Assembly (NCBI GenBank): GCA_016937345.1
Contig: JAFGWE010000021.1
Coordinates: forward strand, 1 to 64,000
Direction: 5' to 3'
DNA length: 64,000 nucleotides
From: Methanomicrobiaceae archaeon
GTDB taxonomy: Archaea; Halobacteriota; Methanomicrobia; Methanomicrobiales; Methanomicrobiaceae
Shown piece after piece: positions 54,843-62,992 of the stretch (the stretch's first letter is position 1; every line of letters starts with the position of its first letter). The position numbers were made by a program, and so were the translations under genes. The notes below the pieces were generated by a model. The model was not told the origin of the DNA. It searched no databases and was given only the letters and a program-made list of their open reading frames with translations.

Positions 54843-55873
54843 TCAGAATCACCTGCAATTTTCCCGTTGCGATCGATTAAAACTACTCTTAAACCTGGCA
54901 TTTTCTTTTTGTATCCTGATAGATTATCTGATATAATTTTGTTCCACTGTGGTGACTGGCTTAGTTCTTCAACAGTACTGTATCCTGTTCCTTCAAGTAT
55001 CCGTGGGTTAATGAATTTGAGAATCAGAGCGGGAAGACCACAAAGAATCACATCTTTTGAGGAGGCCGCTGCTTCAATACCTTTTTGCATATACTTGCCG
55101 ACAAGAATCACTTCATGGTCCGGAAATAAAAGTCTTGAATATCTCATTCCTACTCTTCCTGTTGTGAGAACAATTTTTTCTTTATCCTTGATCCTTTCAA
55201 TTGCTGACTCTGACAGATGATCATCCCATGGTTCAACAAGTCCGGTTGAGCCAAGAACCGATATGCCTCCAACGACTCCTACTTTTGGATTCAGGGTTTG
55301 AATTCCAATCTCCTCTCCTTCTGGAATGGTCAGCTCAATATATACTCCACTGATTCCTGATGCCAAAACAGCCTCTTTTACAGACGAATGGATGCATTCC
55401 ATTGCGGTTTTACTTATTGCAGGCTCGCCTTTCCTGTAACGTGGTGTGTTTCTTTCAAATCTTCCTATACCTTTACCCGCAAAAATTTCAATTCCATTAT
55501 CTTTTAATTTTGCCTTTGCGCAGAAAAGAATATTTGAAGTTATATCACTTTTATAGTCACCTGAGTACTTGCGGGATGTTCCTTTGCCTCCTTTTCCTTC
55601 TGCAAAAACACAATAGACAAGATCGCAGGGGAGTCTTATCTCTACGGTTGATACGGGATTTTTGAGTGAAAGAACTGCGGCTTTGCACGCAGCAGCTGCA
55701 GTGGTTCCGGTTGTAAATCCTCTTTTTAGTACTTCACCATTTGATGTAAGAACTCCCAGACCTTCTTTTACAAGTCTCAGATTTTTATCATCACTGCATG
55801 CCTTTACCCATTCAGTGGGATATTCATAGCCTGTTACCGGATCTGTTATCATTTCTTCAGGAATTTTTTTCAA
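54839..55873 (-). CDS. cbiD: Cobalt-precorrin-5B C1-methyltransferase
   Basis: A 344-residue enzyme that methylates C-1. Motifs: LKRGFTTGTTAAAACKAA, GKGIGRFERNTPRYRKGEPAI (as GKGIGRF and YRKGEPAIS), EIGIQTLNPKVGVVGGISVLGSTG. It overlaps cbiE by four bases and cbiC by 17. Confidence 0.95.
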   Translation of the reverse strand: MKKIPEEMITDPVTGYEYPTEWVKACSDDKNLRLVKEGLGVLTSNGEVLKRGFTTGTTAAAACKAAVLSLKNPVSTVEIRLPCDLVYCVFAEGKGGKGTSRKYSGDYKSDITSNILFCAKAKLKDNGIEIFAGKGIGRFERNTPRYRKGEPAISKTAMECIHSSVKEAVLASGISGVYIELTIPEGEEIGIQTLNPKVGVVGGISVLGSTGLVEPWDDHLSESAIERIKDKEKIVLTTGRVGMRYSRLLFPDHEVILVGKYMQKGIEAAASSKDVILCGLPALILKFINPRILEGTGYSTVEELSQSPQWNKIISDNLSGYKKKMPGLRVVLIDRNGKIAGDSD

Positions 55874-56489
55874 TATACATTGTAATTATTTCATTGAGTG
55901 CTGCAACTGCAGGAGGCGTTCCTCCTCTTGTACCCCTGTTTGATATTGAAGGAATATTTTTTGTTCTCAGGAGTTCTTTAGACTCTTTTGCATTTACAAA
56001 TCCTACTGCGCTTCCTATTACAAGTCCTGGTTTGATTCCCTCATCAATCATTTCACAGACTGCAATAAGGGCTGAGGGAGCATTTCCTATTACAATTATT
56101 GATCCTTCAATTTTTTCCTTTAGTGCAATAAAACCTGCTGAACTTCTTGTAATGCCCTCTTTTTTTGATATTTCCGCACCATAATCAAGGGCACAGATAA
56201 CCTCGCTATCATGCTCTTTTTTTCGAATTCCCATCTGAACCATTCTGATGTCAGTGATTATGGGTGCCTTATTTTGAAGTGCCTTTAATCCTGCTGATAC
56301 CGGTTCATTTATGAATTCCATAAGATCAGCCATTATAAAGTCGCCTACAGATATTGCACACCTTTGTTTTATTCTGTCCTCAGGAGAGTTGTCACCTATA
56401 ACCTGGCGTGCAAGAGCCCTGCTTGTAGATGAAATTTTATAGCCTTCTGCTGTATCCGCTCCCGGATCAATATATGTATTTCCGTTCAT
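55857..56489 (-). CDS. cbiC: Cobalt-precorrin-8 methylmutase
   Basis: A 210-residue mutase that moves a methyl from C-11 to C-12, forming cobyrinic acid. Motifs: RQVIGDNSPEDRIKQRCAISVGDF, VIGNAPSALIAVCEMIDEG, and SNRGTRGGTPPAVAALN. It overlaps cbiD by 17 bases and cbiH by 23. Confidence 0.95.
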   Translation of the reverse strand: MNGNTYIDPGADTAEGYKISSTSRALARQVIGDNSPEDRIKQRCAISVGDFIMADLMEFINEPVSAGLKALQNKAPIITDIRMVQMGIRKKEHDSEVICALDYGAEISKKEGITRSSAGFIALKEKIEGSIIVIGNAPSALIAVCEMIDEGIKPGLVIGSAVGFVNAKESKELLRTKNIPSISNRGTRGGTPPAVAALNEIITMYIEKNS

Positions 56490-57240
56490 AACCCCTCGGT
56501 GTAATGATGCCTTTTCTTTTTCCTACTTGCATGAAACGAGACTCCTCTCCGCCTATTATAACAACTGAGTGCATATCAACAAAATTATCGTTGTCATAAA
56601 GTTCCTTTAGAGTATAATATCTAATTTGCTCTCCGTCCCGGCAGGCATTTTTAATAACTGCAACCGGAGTTTCGGGAGATTTAAATCTAAGTGCAATTGA
56701 AAGGGCAATTGCCAGGTTGTCCGGTCTTCCCCTGCTCTTGGGGTTGTATAAAACAACAGGTATCCCAATCTGGGTTGCAAGGTTTAATCTCTTTTCAATT
56801 ATTTCCAGTGGTGTCAGGAGATCTGATAGTGATATTGTTATAAAATCTCCTGAAAGAGGTGAGCCAACCCGTGATGCTGCGGCAGTTGCTGCAGTAACAC
56901 CAGGTATTACCTCAAAATCAATATCTGTTCCGTCATGTTCAAGCACTTCCAGTACTATGCCTGCCATTCCGTAAACACCGGGGTCTCCACCGCTGACCAT
57001 TGAAATTACATGCTCTTTTGCTATCTCAATACATTTCCTGGCTCTTTCAACCTCTTTTCCCATTGAACTCCAGATGACTTCTTTTCCTTTGAGATGCTCC
57101 TCAATAAGGTTAAGATAGAAGTCATTTCCTATTACATAATCTGACTCTTTTACAGCTTCTATTGCTCTTTTTGTCAGATATGATGTGTTGCCCGGACCTG
57201 TGCCGACTATGTAGAGTTTTCCCTTACCTGATGATTGCAA
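56467..57240 (-). CDS. cbiH: Cobalt-precorrin-3B C17-methyltransferase
   Basis: A 257-residue SAM methyltransferase that contracts the ring and methylates C-17. Motifs: LYIVGTGPGNTSYLTKRA, SMVSGGDPGVYGMAGI, VIPGVTAATAAAS and VLYNPKSRGRPDNL. It overlaps cbiG by 17 bases. Confidence 0.94.
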   Translation of the reverse strand: MQSSGKGKLYIVGTGPGNTSYLTKRAIEAVKESDYVIGNDFYLNLIEEHLKGKEVIWSSMGKEVERARKCIEIAKEHVISMVSGGDPGVYGMAGIVLEVLEHDGTDIDFEVIPGVTAATAAASRVGSPLSGDFITISLSDLLTPLEIIEKRLNLATQIGIPVVLYNPKSRGRPDNLAIALSIALRFKSPETPVAVIKNACRDGEQIRYYTLKELYDNDNFVDMHSVVIIGGEESRFMQVGKRKGIITPRGYERKYIY

Positions 57241-58099
57241 CTGTAACCCTCCCGAATATCTGTTTTTTCATTATAATCTCTTTTCTTTTTGATAGTGCAA
57301 GTGCTGAGGACTCTGCAACGCTATAAAGGCCAATTTTATCAAAAGCTCTTGAAGGGGATAAAGGGATTTCTGAATTTATTGCGTTGTCATCCAGAAAAAC
57401 AAGATTCCCGTTAATGCTGTTTATTGCATTTATGAGGCCTTCTTCGTCTTCCTTAAGTTTTGTTGTTGCATAGGCAAAAATTTCATCGTTGTTTATCCCT
57501 GACATTAAAAGAGCCTCATTTATTGCACTTAAAATTTCATCTTCTGAAATGCCTCTTCTGCATCCTAGACCGACAATATATTCTCCTTTTTTGAGCAGAA
57601 TAGAAACAGAGGGAGAAACAATTGCAACTGCAGGTCCGGTTAACATATATTTTGGGATTCTTCCTTCCAGAACTGCAGCATTTACTTTACGGGTAGAATC
57701 CTTATTTAAAATATACATACCACCTTTTTCTGCAAAAGATTCTACAGATATCATGCCCTTTGTTTCGGTTGCAGTCGTAATTACAGGCTGAATCCCAAGA
57801 TCAGAAACTCTTTTTGCGAGATCGTTTCCTCCGTGATGACCTCCTATGATGGGAATTGCAAATTTAAAATCCGGACTTACAACAACAACACAGGGGTCTG
57901 TCCATTTATCCCTTAAAAGATTTGAGATACCTCTTACTGCAATTCCGGCTGACATTACAGCAATAATTTTTTTATAATCGTAAAAGATTTCCTTGAAAAT
58001 ATCCTTTTTATAGCAGGCATAATCTGCATTTAAAGCATCAGCTATTCTTTGTGATCCTTCCTTAAATGCTTCAAGTGATATTACAATAGTATCTTTCAT
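57224..58099 (-). CDS. cbiG: Cobalt-precorrin-5A hydrolase
   Basis: A 291-residue enzyme that opens the delta-lactone in cobalt-precorrin-5A. Motifs: MSAGIAVRGISNLL, PIIGGHHGGNDLAKR, and the C-terminal VGLGCRRGISEDEI with AYATTKLKEDEEGL. It overlaps cbiF by four bases. Confidence 0.93.
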   Translation of the reverse strand: MKDTIVISLEAFKEGSQRIADALNADYACYKKDIFKEIFYDYKKIIAVMSAGIAVRGISNLLRDKWTDPCVVVVSPDFKFAIPIIGGHHGGNDLAKRVSDLGIQPVITTATETKGMISVESFAEKGGMYILNKDSTRKVNAAVLEGRIPKYMLTGPAVAIVSPSVSILLKKGEYIVGLGCRRGISEDEILSAINEALLMSGINNDEIFAYATTKLKEDEEGLINAINSINGNLVFLDDNAINSEIPLSPSRAFDKIGLYSVAESSALALSKRKEIIMKKQIFGRVTVAIIR

Positions 58100-58821
58100 C
58101 CGTAAAGGTGTGAGTTTACATATCCTGAATTAACGGCATCAACAACATTTCCGATTATTATCAGTGCTGTCTTTTCTATTCCTGCTTCCCTTGCTTTTTT
58201 TGCAACATCAGATACTGTTCCCCTGATAATTTTCTGATCAGGCCATGTTGCCCTGTATACAACAGCTGCAGGAGTATCAGGATGGCATTCTACTTTCTCA
58301 AAGATATCTTCCATATGTTCTGTCCCTAAAAAAATTACCATTGTCTGACCCAGTCTTGAAATCTCAGCGATCTGATCTTTTTTAAGGGTTGTTCCGGCAG
58401 GACGTGTAACAATTACTGATTCAGATACCCCTCGTAATGTAAGCTGAATTCCAAGCTCTGCGGCTGCGCCAAACATTGAAGAGACGCCGGGGATTCTCTC
58501 TGATTGAATGCCTTCTTTTTCAAGCAGTGATACCTGTTCAATAATTGCGCCATAAAGCGAAGGATCACCCGAATGTAGTCTAACGACAGTTTTGCCATTT
58601 TTTACTGCATCAATCATTATATTTGTCATCTCTTCTAGCTTCATGCCCCAGCTGTCATATTTTTCCTTTGCCGGACATTCTTCTACAAGAATGGGGTTTA
58701 CAAGAGAACCTGCGTAGATTAAGACATCTGCATTTTCAAGCAGTTTTTTACCTTTTACAGTTATCAGATCAGGATCTCCGCATCCTGCGCCTACAATATA
58801 AATTTTTTTCAATTTTTTCAC
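58096..58821 (-). CDS. cbiF: Cobalt-precorrin-4 C11-methyltransferase
   Basis: A 241-residue SAM methyltransferase. Motifs: IYIVGAGCGDPDLITVKG, VRLHSGDPSLYGAIIEQ, ERIPGVSSMFGAAAEL and VIFLGTEHMEDIF. It overlaps cbiG and cbiL by four bases each. Confidence 0.95.
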   Translation of the reverse strand: MKKLKKIYIVGAGCGDPDLITVKGKKLLENADVLIYAGSLVNPILVEECPAKEKYDSWGMKLEEMTNIMIDAVKNGKTVVRLHSGDPSLYGAIIEQVSLLEKEGIQSERIPGVSSMFGAAAELGIQLTLRGVSESVIVTRPAGTTLKKDQIAEISRLGQTMVIFLGTEHMEDIFEKVECHPDTPAAVVYRATWPDQKIIRGTVSDVAKKAREAGIEKTALIIIGNVVDAVNSGYVNSHLYG

Positions 58822-59426
58822 TTCCTTGCAAACATTACGCTGAAATATGCACTTTTTTCAGGAATTTCATCGTTTCTGTAAATTTTCTGGTCTTTCATAT
58901 ACATCTTTTCAGCCAGAACAAACTCCTTAAAACCTTCTTTTTTAAGAGAATCAATAATTTTTCGTGGTTCCCTGATTTTAAGAAGAATTCTTGAATTCTC
59001 CAAAGATCCGTCAGTTATGAAAATCCCGCCGTTAACACTGATTCCTGTGGCTGATGCAAATGCAGTGATTGAACTAATGCCAGGTATTGTACTGTACTCA
59101 ATAGAAGGGAATTTTTGCTTTATGATTTCACAGAGTCTTCCAAAAGTCCCGTAAAAATTGGGATCTCCAAGTATACAGAATACGGCAAGACCTGACTCTG
59201 CAACGGGTGCAATTATCTCTGCATTTTTATGCATACATTCTTTGATATAATCTTCATCATCAGTCATTGGAAATGAAAGAACCTTTATATCCTGCCTGTA
59301 AGGTGAGATTATTTCCTTTGCCACATTCCCGGGAACAAACACTGCATCCGCATTTTTAATCAAATTTACTGCTTTTATAGTAAGTAATTCCGGGTCCCCA
59401 GGACCTATTCCGATTGCCACTAACAT
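58818..59426 (-). CDS. cbiL: Cobalt-factor II C20-methyltransferase
   Basis: A 202-residue SAM methyltransferase, acting early in the anaerobic route. Motifs: [32 protein letters not shown] and [15 protein letters not shown]. It overlaps cbiT by seven bases. Slightly short for the family (about 210-240). Confidence 0.92.
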   Translation of the reverse strand: MLVAIGIGPGDPELLTIKAVNLIKNADAVFVPGNVAKEIISPYRQDIKVLSFPMTDDEDYIKECMHKNAEIIAPVAESGLAVFCILGDPNFYGTFGRLCEIIKQKFPSIEYSTIPGISSITAFASATGISVNGGIFITDGSLENSRILLKIREPRKIIDSLKKEGFKEFVLAEKMYMKDQKIYRNDEIPEKSAYFSVMFARK

Positions 59427-59956
59427 TTTTCCTCACATACTTTTCCTACGATAATATAAACGGGGTTGATTGGCTTTAACATAATATCGTCCATAAGGGG
59501 ATATGAACGCGATACCTGAACATGGATTAACTCTTTAAAAATACCCAGCTCTTTCATTTTTTTAACAGTTTTTTCAACTGTTCCAAGAAGAACAGCATTA
59601 ACAACAATATTTCTGCGGACAATTTTTGAAAGTATTTCAAGAATTTCCTCGATGTTTGTTGAACCGCCAAGGAATGCACAGTCCAGATAGTCAAAATTCT
59701 TCAGGATGTCGGTAGCCTCACCATGAAAAATATCAATGTTTTTCTTTCCAGAATTTTTAACCTCTCTTTTTGCATATTCTATGGCTTCTCCTCTTTTGTC
59801 TATTCCAATAACCCTTCTACAGGCATCTGAAATTTTTATGGAAATTTTGCCAGTGCCGCATCCTATATCTGCTACAATATCATTTTCAAATAAATCAAGC
59901 TTTAATAATGATATTGCCATTATTTCATCCTGCGTGGGGCCGCCTTTCAACTGCAT
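59420..59956 (-). CDS. cbiT: Cobalt-precorrin-7 C15-methyltransferase (decarboxylating)
   Basis: A 178-residue class I methyltransferase: [14 protein letters not shown] motif [23 protein letters not shown] and [12 protein letters not shown]. It is the first gene of the operon cbiT-L-F-G-H-C-D-E, all leftward with overlapping ends. The 155-base gap upstream also serves the ferredoxin gene. Confidence 0.94.
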   Translation of the reverse strand: MQLKGGPTQDEIMAISLLKLDLFENDIVADIGCGTGKISIKISDACRRVIGIDKRGEAIEYAKREVKNSGKKNIDIFHGEATDILKNFDYLDCAFLGGSTNIEEILEILSKIVRRNIVVNAVLLGTVEKTVKKMKELGIFKELIHVQVSRSYPLMDDIMLKPINPVYIIVGKVCEEKC

Positions 59957-60061
59957 AATAATACCGTAGATAATTGATAGATTTTAATTTCTAATAATAT
60001 ATGATTGAATTGCTTTTTACATTTGGGGATAAAAAAGAAGATTCATATTTTTTTTTGTAAT

Positions 60062-60079
60062 TTTCACTAATTAGTAAAA
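60062..60079. promoter_or_regulatory. Palindrome upstream of the ferredoxin-GGR pair
   Basis: An 18-base palindrome with one mismatched pair and a perfect ACTAATTAGT centre. It lies 33-50 bases before the ferredoxin ATG and also in the cbiT upstream region. It has the look of an operator for one of them. Confidence 0.42.
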
Positions 60080-60111
60080 GTTAAAGTCCAAATCAGCCGA
60101 ATATATAACCA

Positions 60112-60291
60112 ATGATCAAAGTTCGTAGAGAGGTATGTGGATATTGCGGAGCATGCGTTTCTGTATGCCCTGAAGGAGCAATTGAGCTTATTGACGCTTA
60201 CCTTTCAGTGGATAATGAAAACTGCAAACTCTGTAAGATCTGTGTAAGAGTCTGTCCGCTTGGTGCACTGGAGGTTTCAGATGAAGAGTGA
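60112..60291 (+). CDS. Two-cluster ferredoxin
   Basis: A 59-residue protein below the usual length limit. Two complete C-x2-C-x2-C-x3-CP motifs (C9, C12, C15, C19; C38, C41, C44, C48) would hold two [4Fe-4S] clusters. The stop lies inside the start of the geranylgeranyl reductase gene (11-base overlap). A matching ferredoxin next to this reductase is known in Methanosarcina, where it is the electron donor. That role is likely here too. Confidence 0.94.
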   Translation: MIKVRREVCGYCGACVSVCPEGAIELIDAYLSVDNENCKLCKICVRVCPLGALEVSDEE

Positions 60292-61480
60292 ATATGACGT
60301 TTTAATCATAGGTGGGGGTCCGGGTGGAGCTCTTGCAGCTAAGACCTGTGCAGAGAAGGGATTGTCTGTTTGTATTGTTGAGAAAAGACCTGCAATCGGG
60401 ACTCCTGTACGTTGTGCCGAGGGAATAGGTGAAGATCTTATTGGTGAATTTTTTGATAAGATTGATCCAAAATGGATATCAGCTAAGATTAAAGGCGCAA
60501 AACTCATCTCCCCTGATGGAAGCAGTTTTTATTTAAATCCTGAGATGGCGGGCAATGAAGTGGGTTATGTACTTGACAGAAAATTCTTTGACCGTGATCT
60601 CGTGTGGCAGGCTGTAGAAGCAGGCGCGGAATGCTATGTGAAAGCCCGTGCTGTTGATGCAATTCTTGAAAACGGAGTTGTTAAAGGTGCTGTTATAGAG
60701 CATTTTGGAATATTGAAAGACGTCCGTGCTTCGATTGTAATTGCAGCAGATGGTGTGGAGTCAAAGTTTGCAAAATATTGTGGTATTGATACTACAGTTC
60801 CACTAAGAGAACTTGAGACCTGTGCGCAATATCTCATGACAGATATTGACATCGAGCCGGGTATTACTGCATTTTATGTGGGGCGCGAGATCTGTCCTGA
60901 AGGTTATATCTGGATATTCCCCAAAGGAGATCGGACTGCAAATGTCGGTATTGGAATCTCCGGTACACAGTCAAAGGATGGCAGCAGGGCAAAAGATTAT
61001 CTTGACAAATTTGTGAGTAGGAATTTCCCTGAAGGAAAAATTATTGAACTGATAGTTGGTGGTGTCTCAGTTTGTGAACCGCTTGAATGCACTGTAGCAG
61101 ACAATCTGATTATTGTCGGAGATGCTGCACGCTTAAGTGACCCTATAACAGGGGGCGGGATATACAATGCCATGTATACAGGACGTCTTGCAGGTCAGGT
61201 GGCAGCTGAAAGTATCAGATCAGGTGACTGTAGCAAAAAAGCACTTATGAAATATGAGACTACATGGCGCTCCTCAAAAATGGGTAAAGCACTCGATAGG
61301 AACTATCAGATAAAAGAGATATTTGTAAAACTTTCCGACAAGCAACTTGACTCAATATTGACTTCAGTCAGTAACATTGTAATGAAGGATTTTTCAACTC
61401 TTACACTCATAAAAGAGATTATAAAACTGAACCCCAAGCTCATAAAAGAACTTTCCGGGTTAAGAAAATATTTTGAATAA
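60281..61480 (+). CDS. Geranylgeranyl reductase (digeranylgeranylglycerophospholipid reductase)
   Basis: A 399-residue FAD enzyme that saturates the isoprenoid chains of archaeal lipids. An N-terminal FAD fold ([21 protein letters not shown], split here as [14 protein letters not shown]), [18 protein letters not shown]-type central strands and [26 protein letters not shown] at the C-terminal part. The ATG at 60281 is preferred over the upstream frame, since [12 protein letters not shown] starts the domain. It overlaps the ferredoxin gene. Confidence 0.94.
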   Translation: MKSEYDVLIIGGGPGGALAAKTCAEKGLSVCIVEKRPAIGTPVRCAEGIGEDLIGEFFDKIDPKWISAKIKGAKLISPDGSSFYLNPEMAGNEVGYVLDRKFFDRDLVWQAVEAGAECYVKARAVDAILENGVVKGAVIEHFGILKDVRASIVIAADGVESKFAKYCGIDTTVPLRELETCAQYLMTDIDIEPGITAFYVGREICPEGYIWIFPKGDRTANVGIGISGTQSKDGSRAKDYLDKFVSRNFPEGKIIELIVGGVSVCEPLECTVADNLIIVGDAARLSDPITGGGIYNAMYTGRLAGQVAAESIRSGDCSKKALMKYETTWRSSKMGKALDRNYQIKEIFVKLSDKQLDSILTSVSNIVMKDFSTLTLIKEIIKLNPKLIKELSGLRKYFE

Positions 61481-61502
61481 TTTTTAAGCTTTAAATCATT
61501 TT

Positions 61503-62168
61503 TTATTTTGGACTTTTAAGCTGATTATTTAATATTTTTAAACACTCTTCTTCGGCTTCCTTTTTTGTAAATACCATAATTCTGTCATCAGGTTTTATTC
61601 TGATTGTTCCACTTGGAATAATTATTTCTTTTCCCACTCTTTTGATGGCAATAAAAACGAAATCCTTTACATTGAGTTCTCTTATTTCGTGATCAACAAA
61701 TGGCGCATTCTTATCAACAGTAATTTCAAATATTGTCCCTCCCGGTATTGTTGCAAGCTGCTGCATATCAGGATTTTCAGACCAGTAGTATAAACGATTT
61801 GCAACCAGTTCATCAGGATTCTCACTGATTCTGACTCCTACTTCCTTAAAAAGTTCAGAGTGTTCTATCTGGTTTACTATTGATATCAGATTTTTGACCT
61901 CAAAGCGTTTTGCAAGCCAGCATGTCATCAGATTAACTGCATCATCACTTGTTGTTGTAATAAGGGCATCTGCTCTGTCAATACCTGCATCTTCAAGAAT
62001 TGATCTGTCCGTTGAATTTCCTGTTATTGCCATAACGTCATGGTGTTCAAGTATTTCATTACAGCGGAATTCGTCTTTATCAATTACAACAACACTGTCA
62101 CCGTGTTCAGCGGCAATTGCCGCAAGATTTTTTCCGATGCCTCCCAGACCGATTATGATGATATACAT
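61503..62168 (-). CDS. TrkA-family potassium channel regulator
   Basis: A 221-residue protein with TrkA-N (IIIGLGGIGKNLAAIAAEHG, a Rossmann fold for NAD, VVVIDKDEFRC, TGNSTDRSILEDAGI) and TrkA-C (VDHEIRELNVKDFVFIAIKR) domains. It would gate a Trk/Ktr-type K+ transporter; no TrkH partner is near. It is divergent from rnhB. Confidence 0.9.
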   Translation of the reverse strand: MYIIIIGLGGIGKNLAAIAAEHGDSVVVIDKDEFRCNEILEHHDVMAITGNSTDRSILEDAGIDRADALITTTSDDAVNLMTCWLAKRFEVKNLISIVNQIEHSELFKEVGVRISENPDELVANRLYYWSENPDMQQLATIPGGTIFEITVDKNAPFVDHEIRELNVKDFVFIAIKRVGKEIIIPSGTIRIKPDDRIMVFTKKEAEEECLKILNNQLKSPK

Positions 62169-62228
62169 TTAAATCACCTATCAAGCATGACTATAGATAT
62201 AATTTATGAAATGTAATAATACTTCTAA

Positions 62229-62867
62229 GTGATTTGTGGAATAGATGAGGCAGGGAAGGGTTCTGTTCTCGGGCCTATGGTAATAGGGGGAGTAATGGGG
62301 TCATCTTTGTCTGAATTTGAAGATATGGGATTTTCAGACTCAAAAATTCTTACTCCGAAAAGGCGTGAACTGATGTATGAAGAGATTGTATCATGCTTTA
62401 AAACAACTTCTGTAGTTATTGAGGCGCATAAAATTGATGAGAGCAGGCTTTCATACTCTATGAATTTAATTGTTGCCAGGGCCCATGCATCTGCAATAGA
62501 TAATCTGTCACCAAAAAAGGCATACCTGGATGCCTGTGATGTCAACGAGATCAGATATGGAATTAATGTCAGGGAAAACCTGAAAAATCCGGTTGAAATA
62601 ATATCGGAGCATAAGGCAGACAGTAAATATGCAATTGTAGGGGCGGCATCGATTATTGCCAAAGTAACAAGAGACAGATTAATAGTAAAAATTTCTGAAG
62701 AATATGGAGATATAGGGAGCGGATATCCTTCTGATCCAAAAACTATAAAATTTCTTGAAAATTATATTGCTGAGAACGGTGATTGCCCCTGTATAAGCCG
62801 TAAAAGCTGGAAGACTGTTTCAAATATAATTGGAAAAATCCAGCAGAAAAGTCTTTTTGAATTCTGA
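62229..62867 (+). CDS. rnhB: Ribonuclease HII
   Basis: A 212-residue nuclease that removes RNA from RNA/DNA hybrids. Motifs: ICGIDEAGKGSVLGPMVIGG (Asp6-Glu7 active site), DSKILTPKRRE, AYLDACDVNE, HKADSKYAIVGAASIIAKVTRDR and GSGYPSDPKT. The start is GTG at 62229; no alternative in-frame ATG precedes the DEAG motif. Confidence 0.95.
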   Translation: MICGIDEAGKGSVLGPMVIGGVMGSSLSEFEDMGFSDSKILTPKRRELMYEEIVSCFKTTSVVIEAHKIDESRLSYSMNLIVARAHASAIDNLSPKKAYLDACDVNEIRYGINVRENLKNPVEIISEHKADSKYAIVGAASIIAKVTRDRLIVKISEEYGDIGSGYPSDPKTIKFLENYIAENGDCPCISRKSWKTVSNIIGKIQQKSLFEF

Positions 62868-62992
62868 TATTATTAAGATTTTTTTTCTTTAAATTAATTT
62901 TTTAGAAATAATCTTGTGGATTAGCCACTGTTTTGTAATTTCATTGTATGGCGAAATTTCATCATAAATGCAGGTAATATTAATAAGATAAG

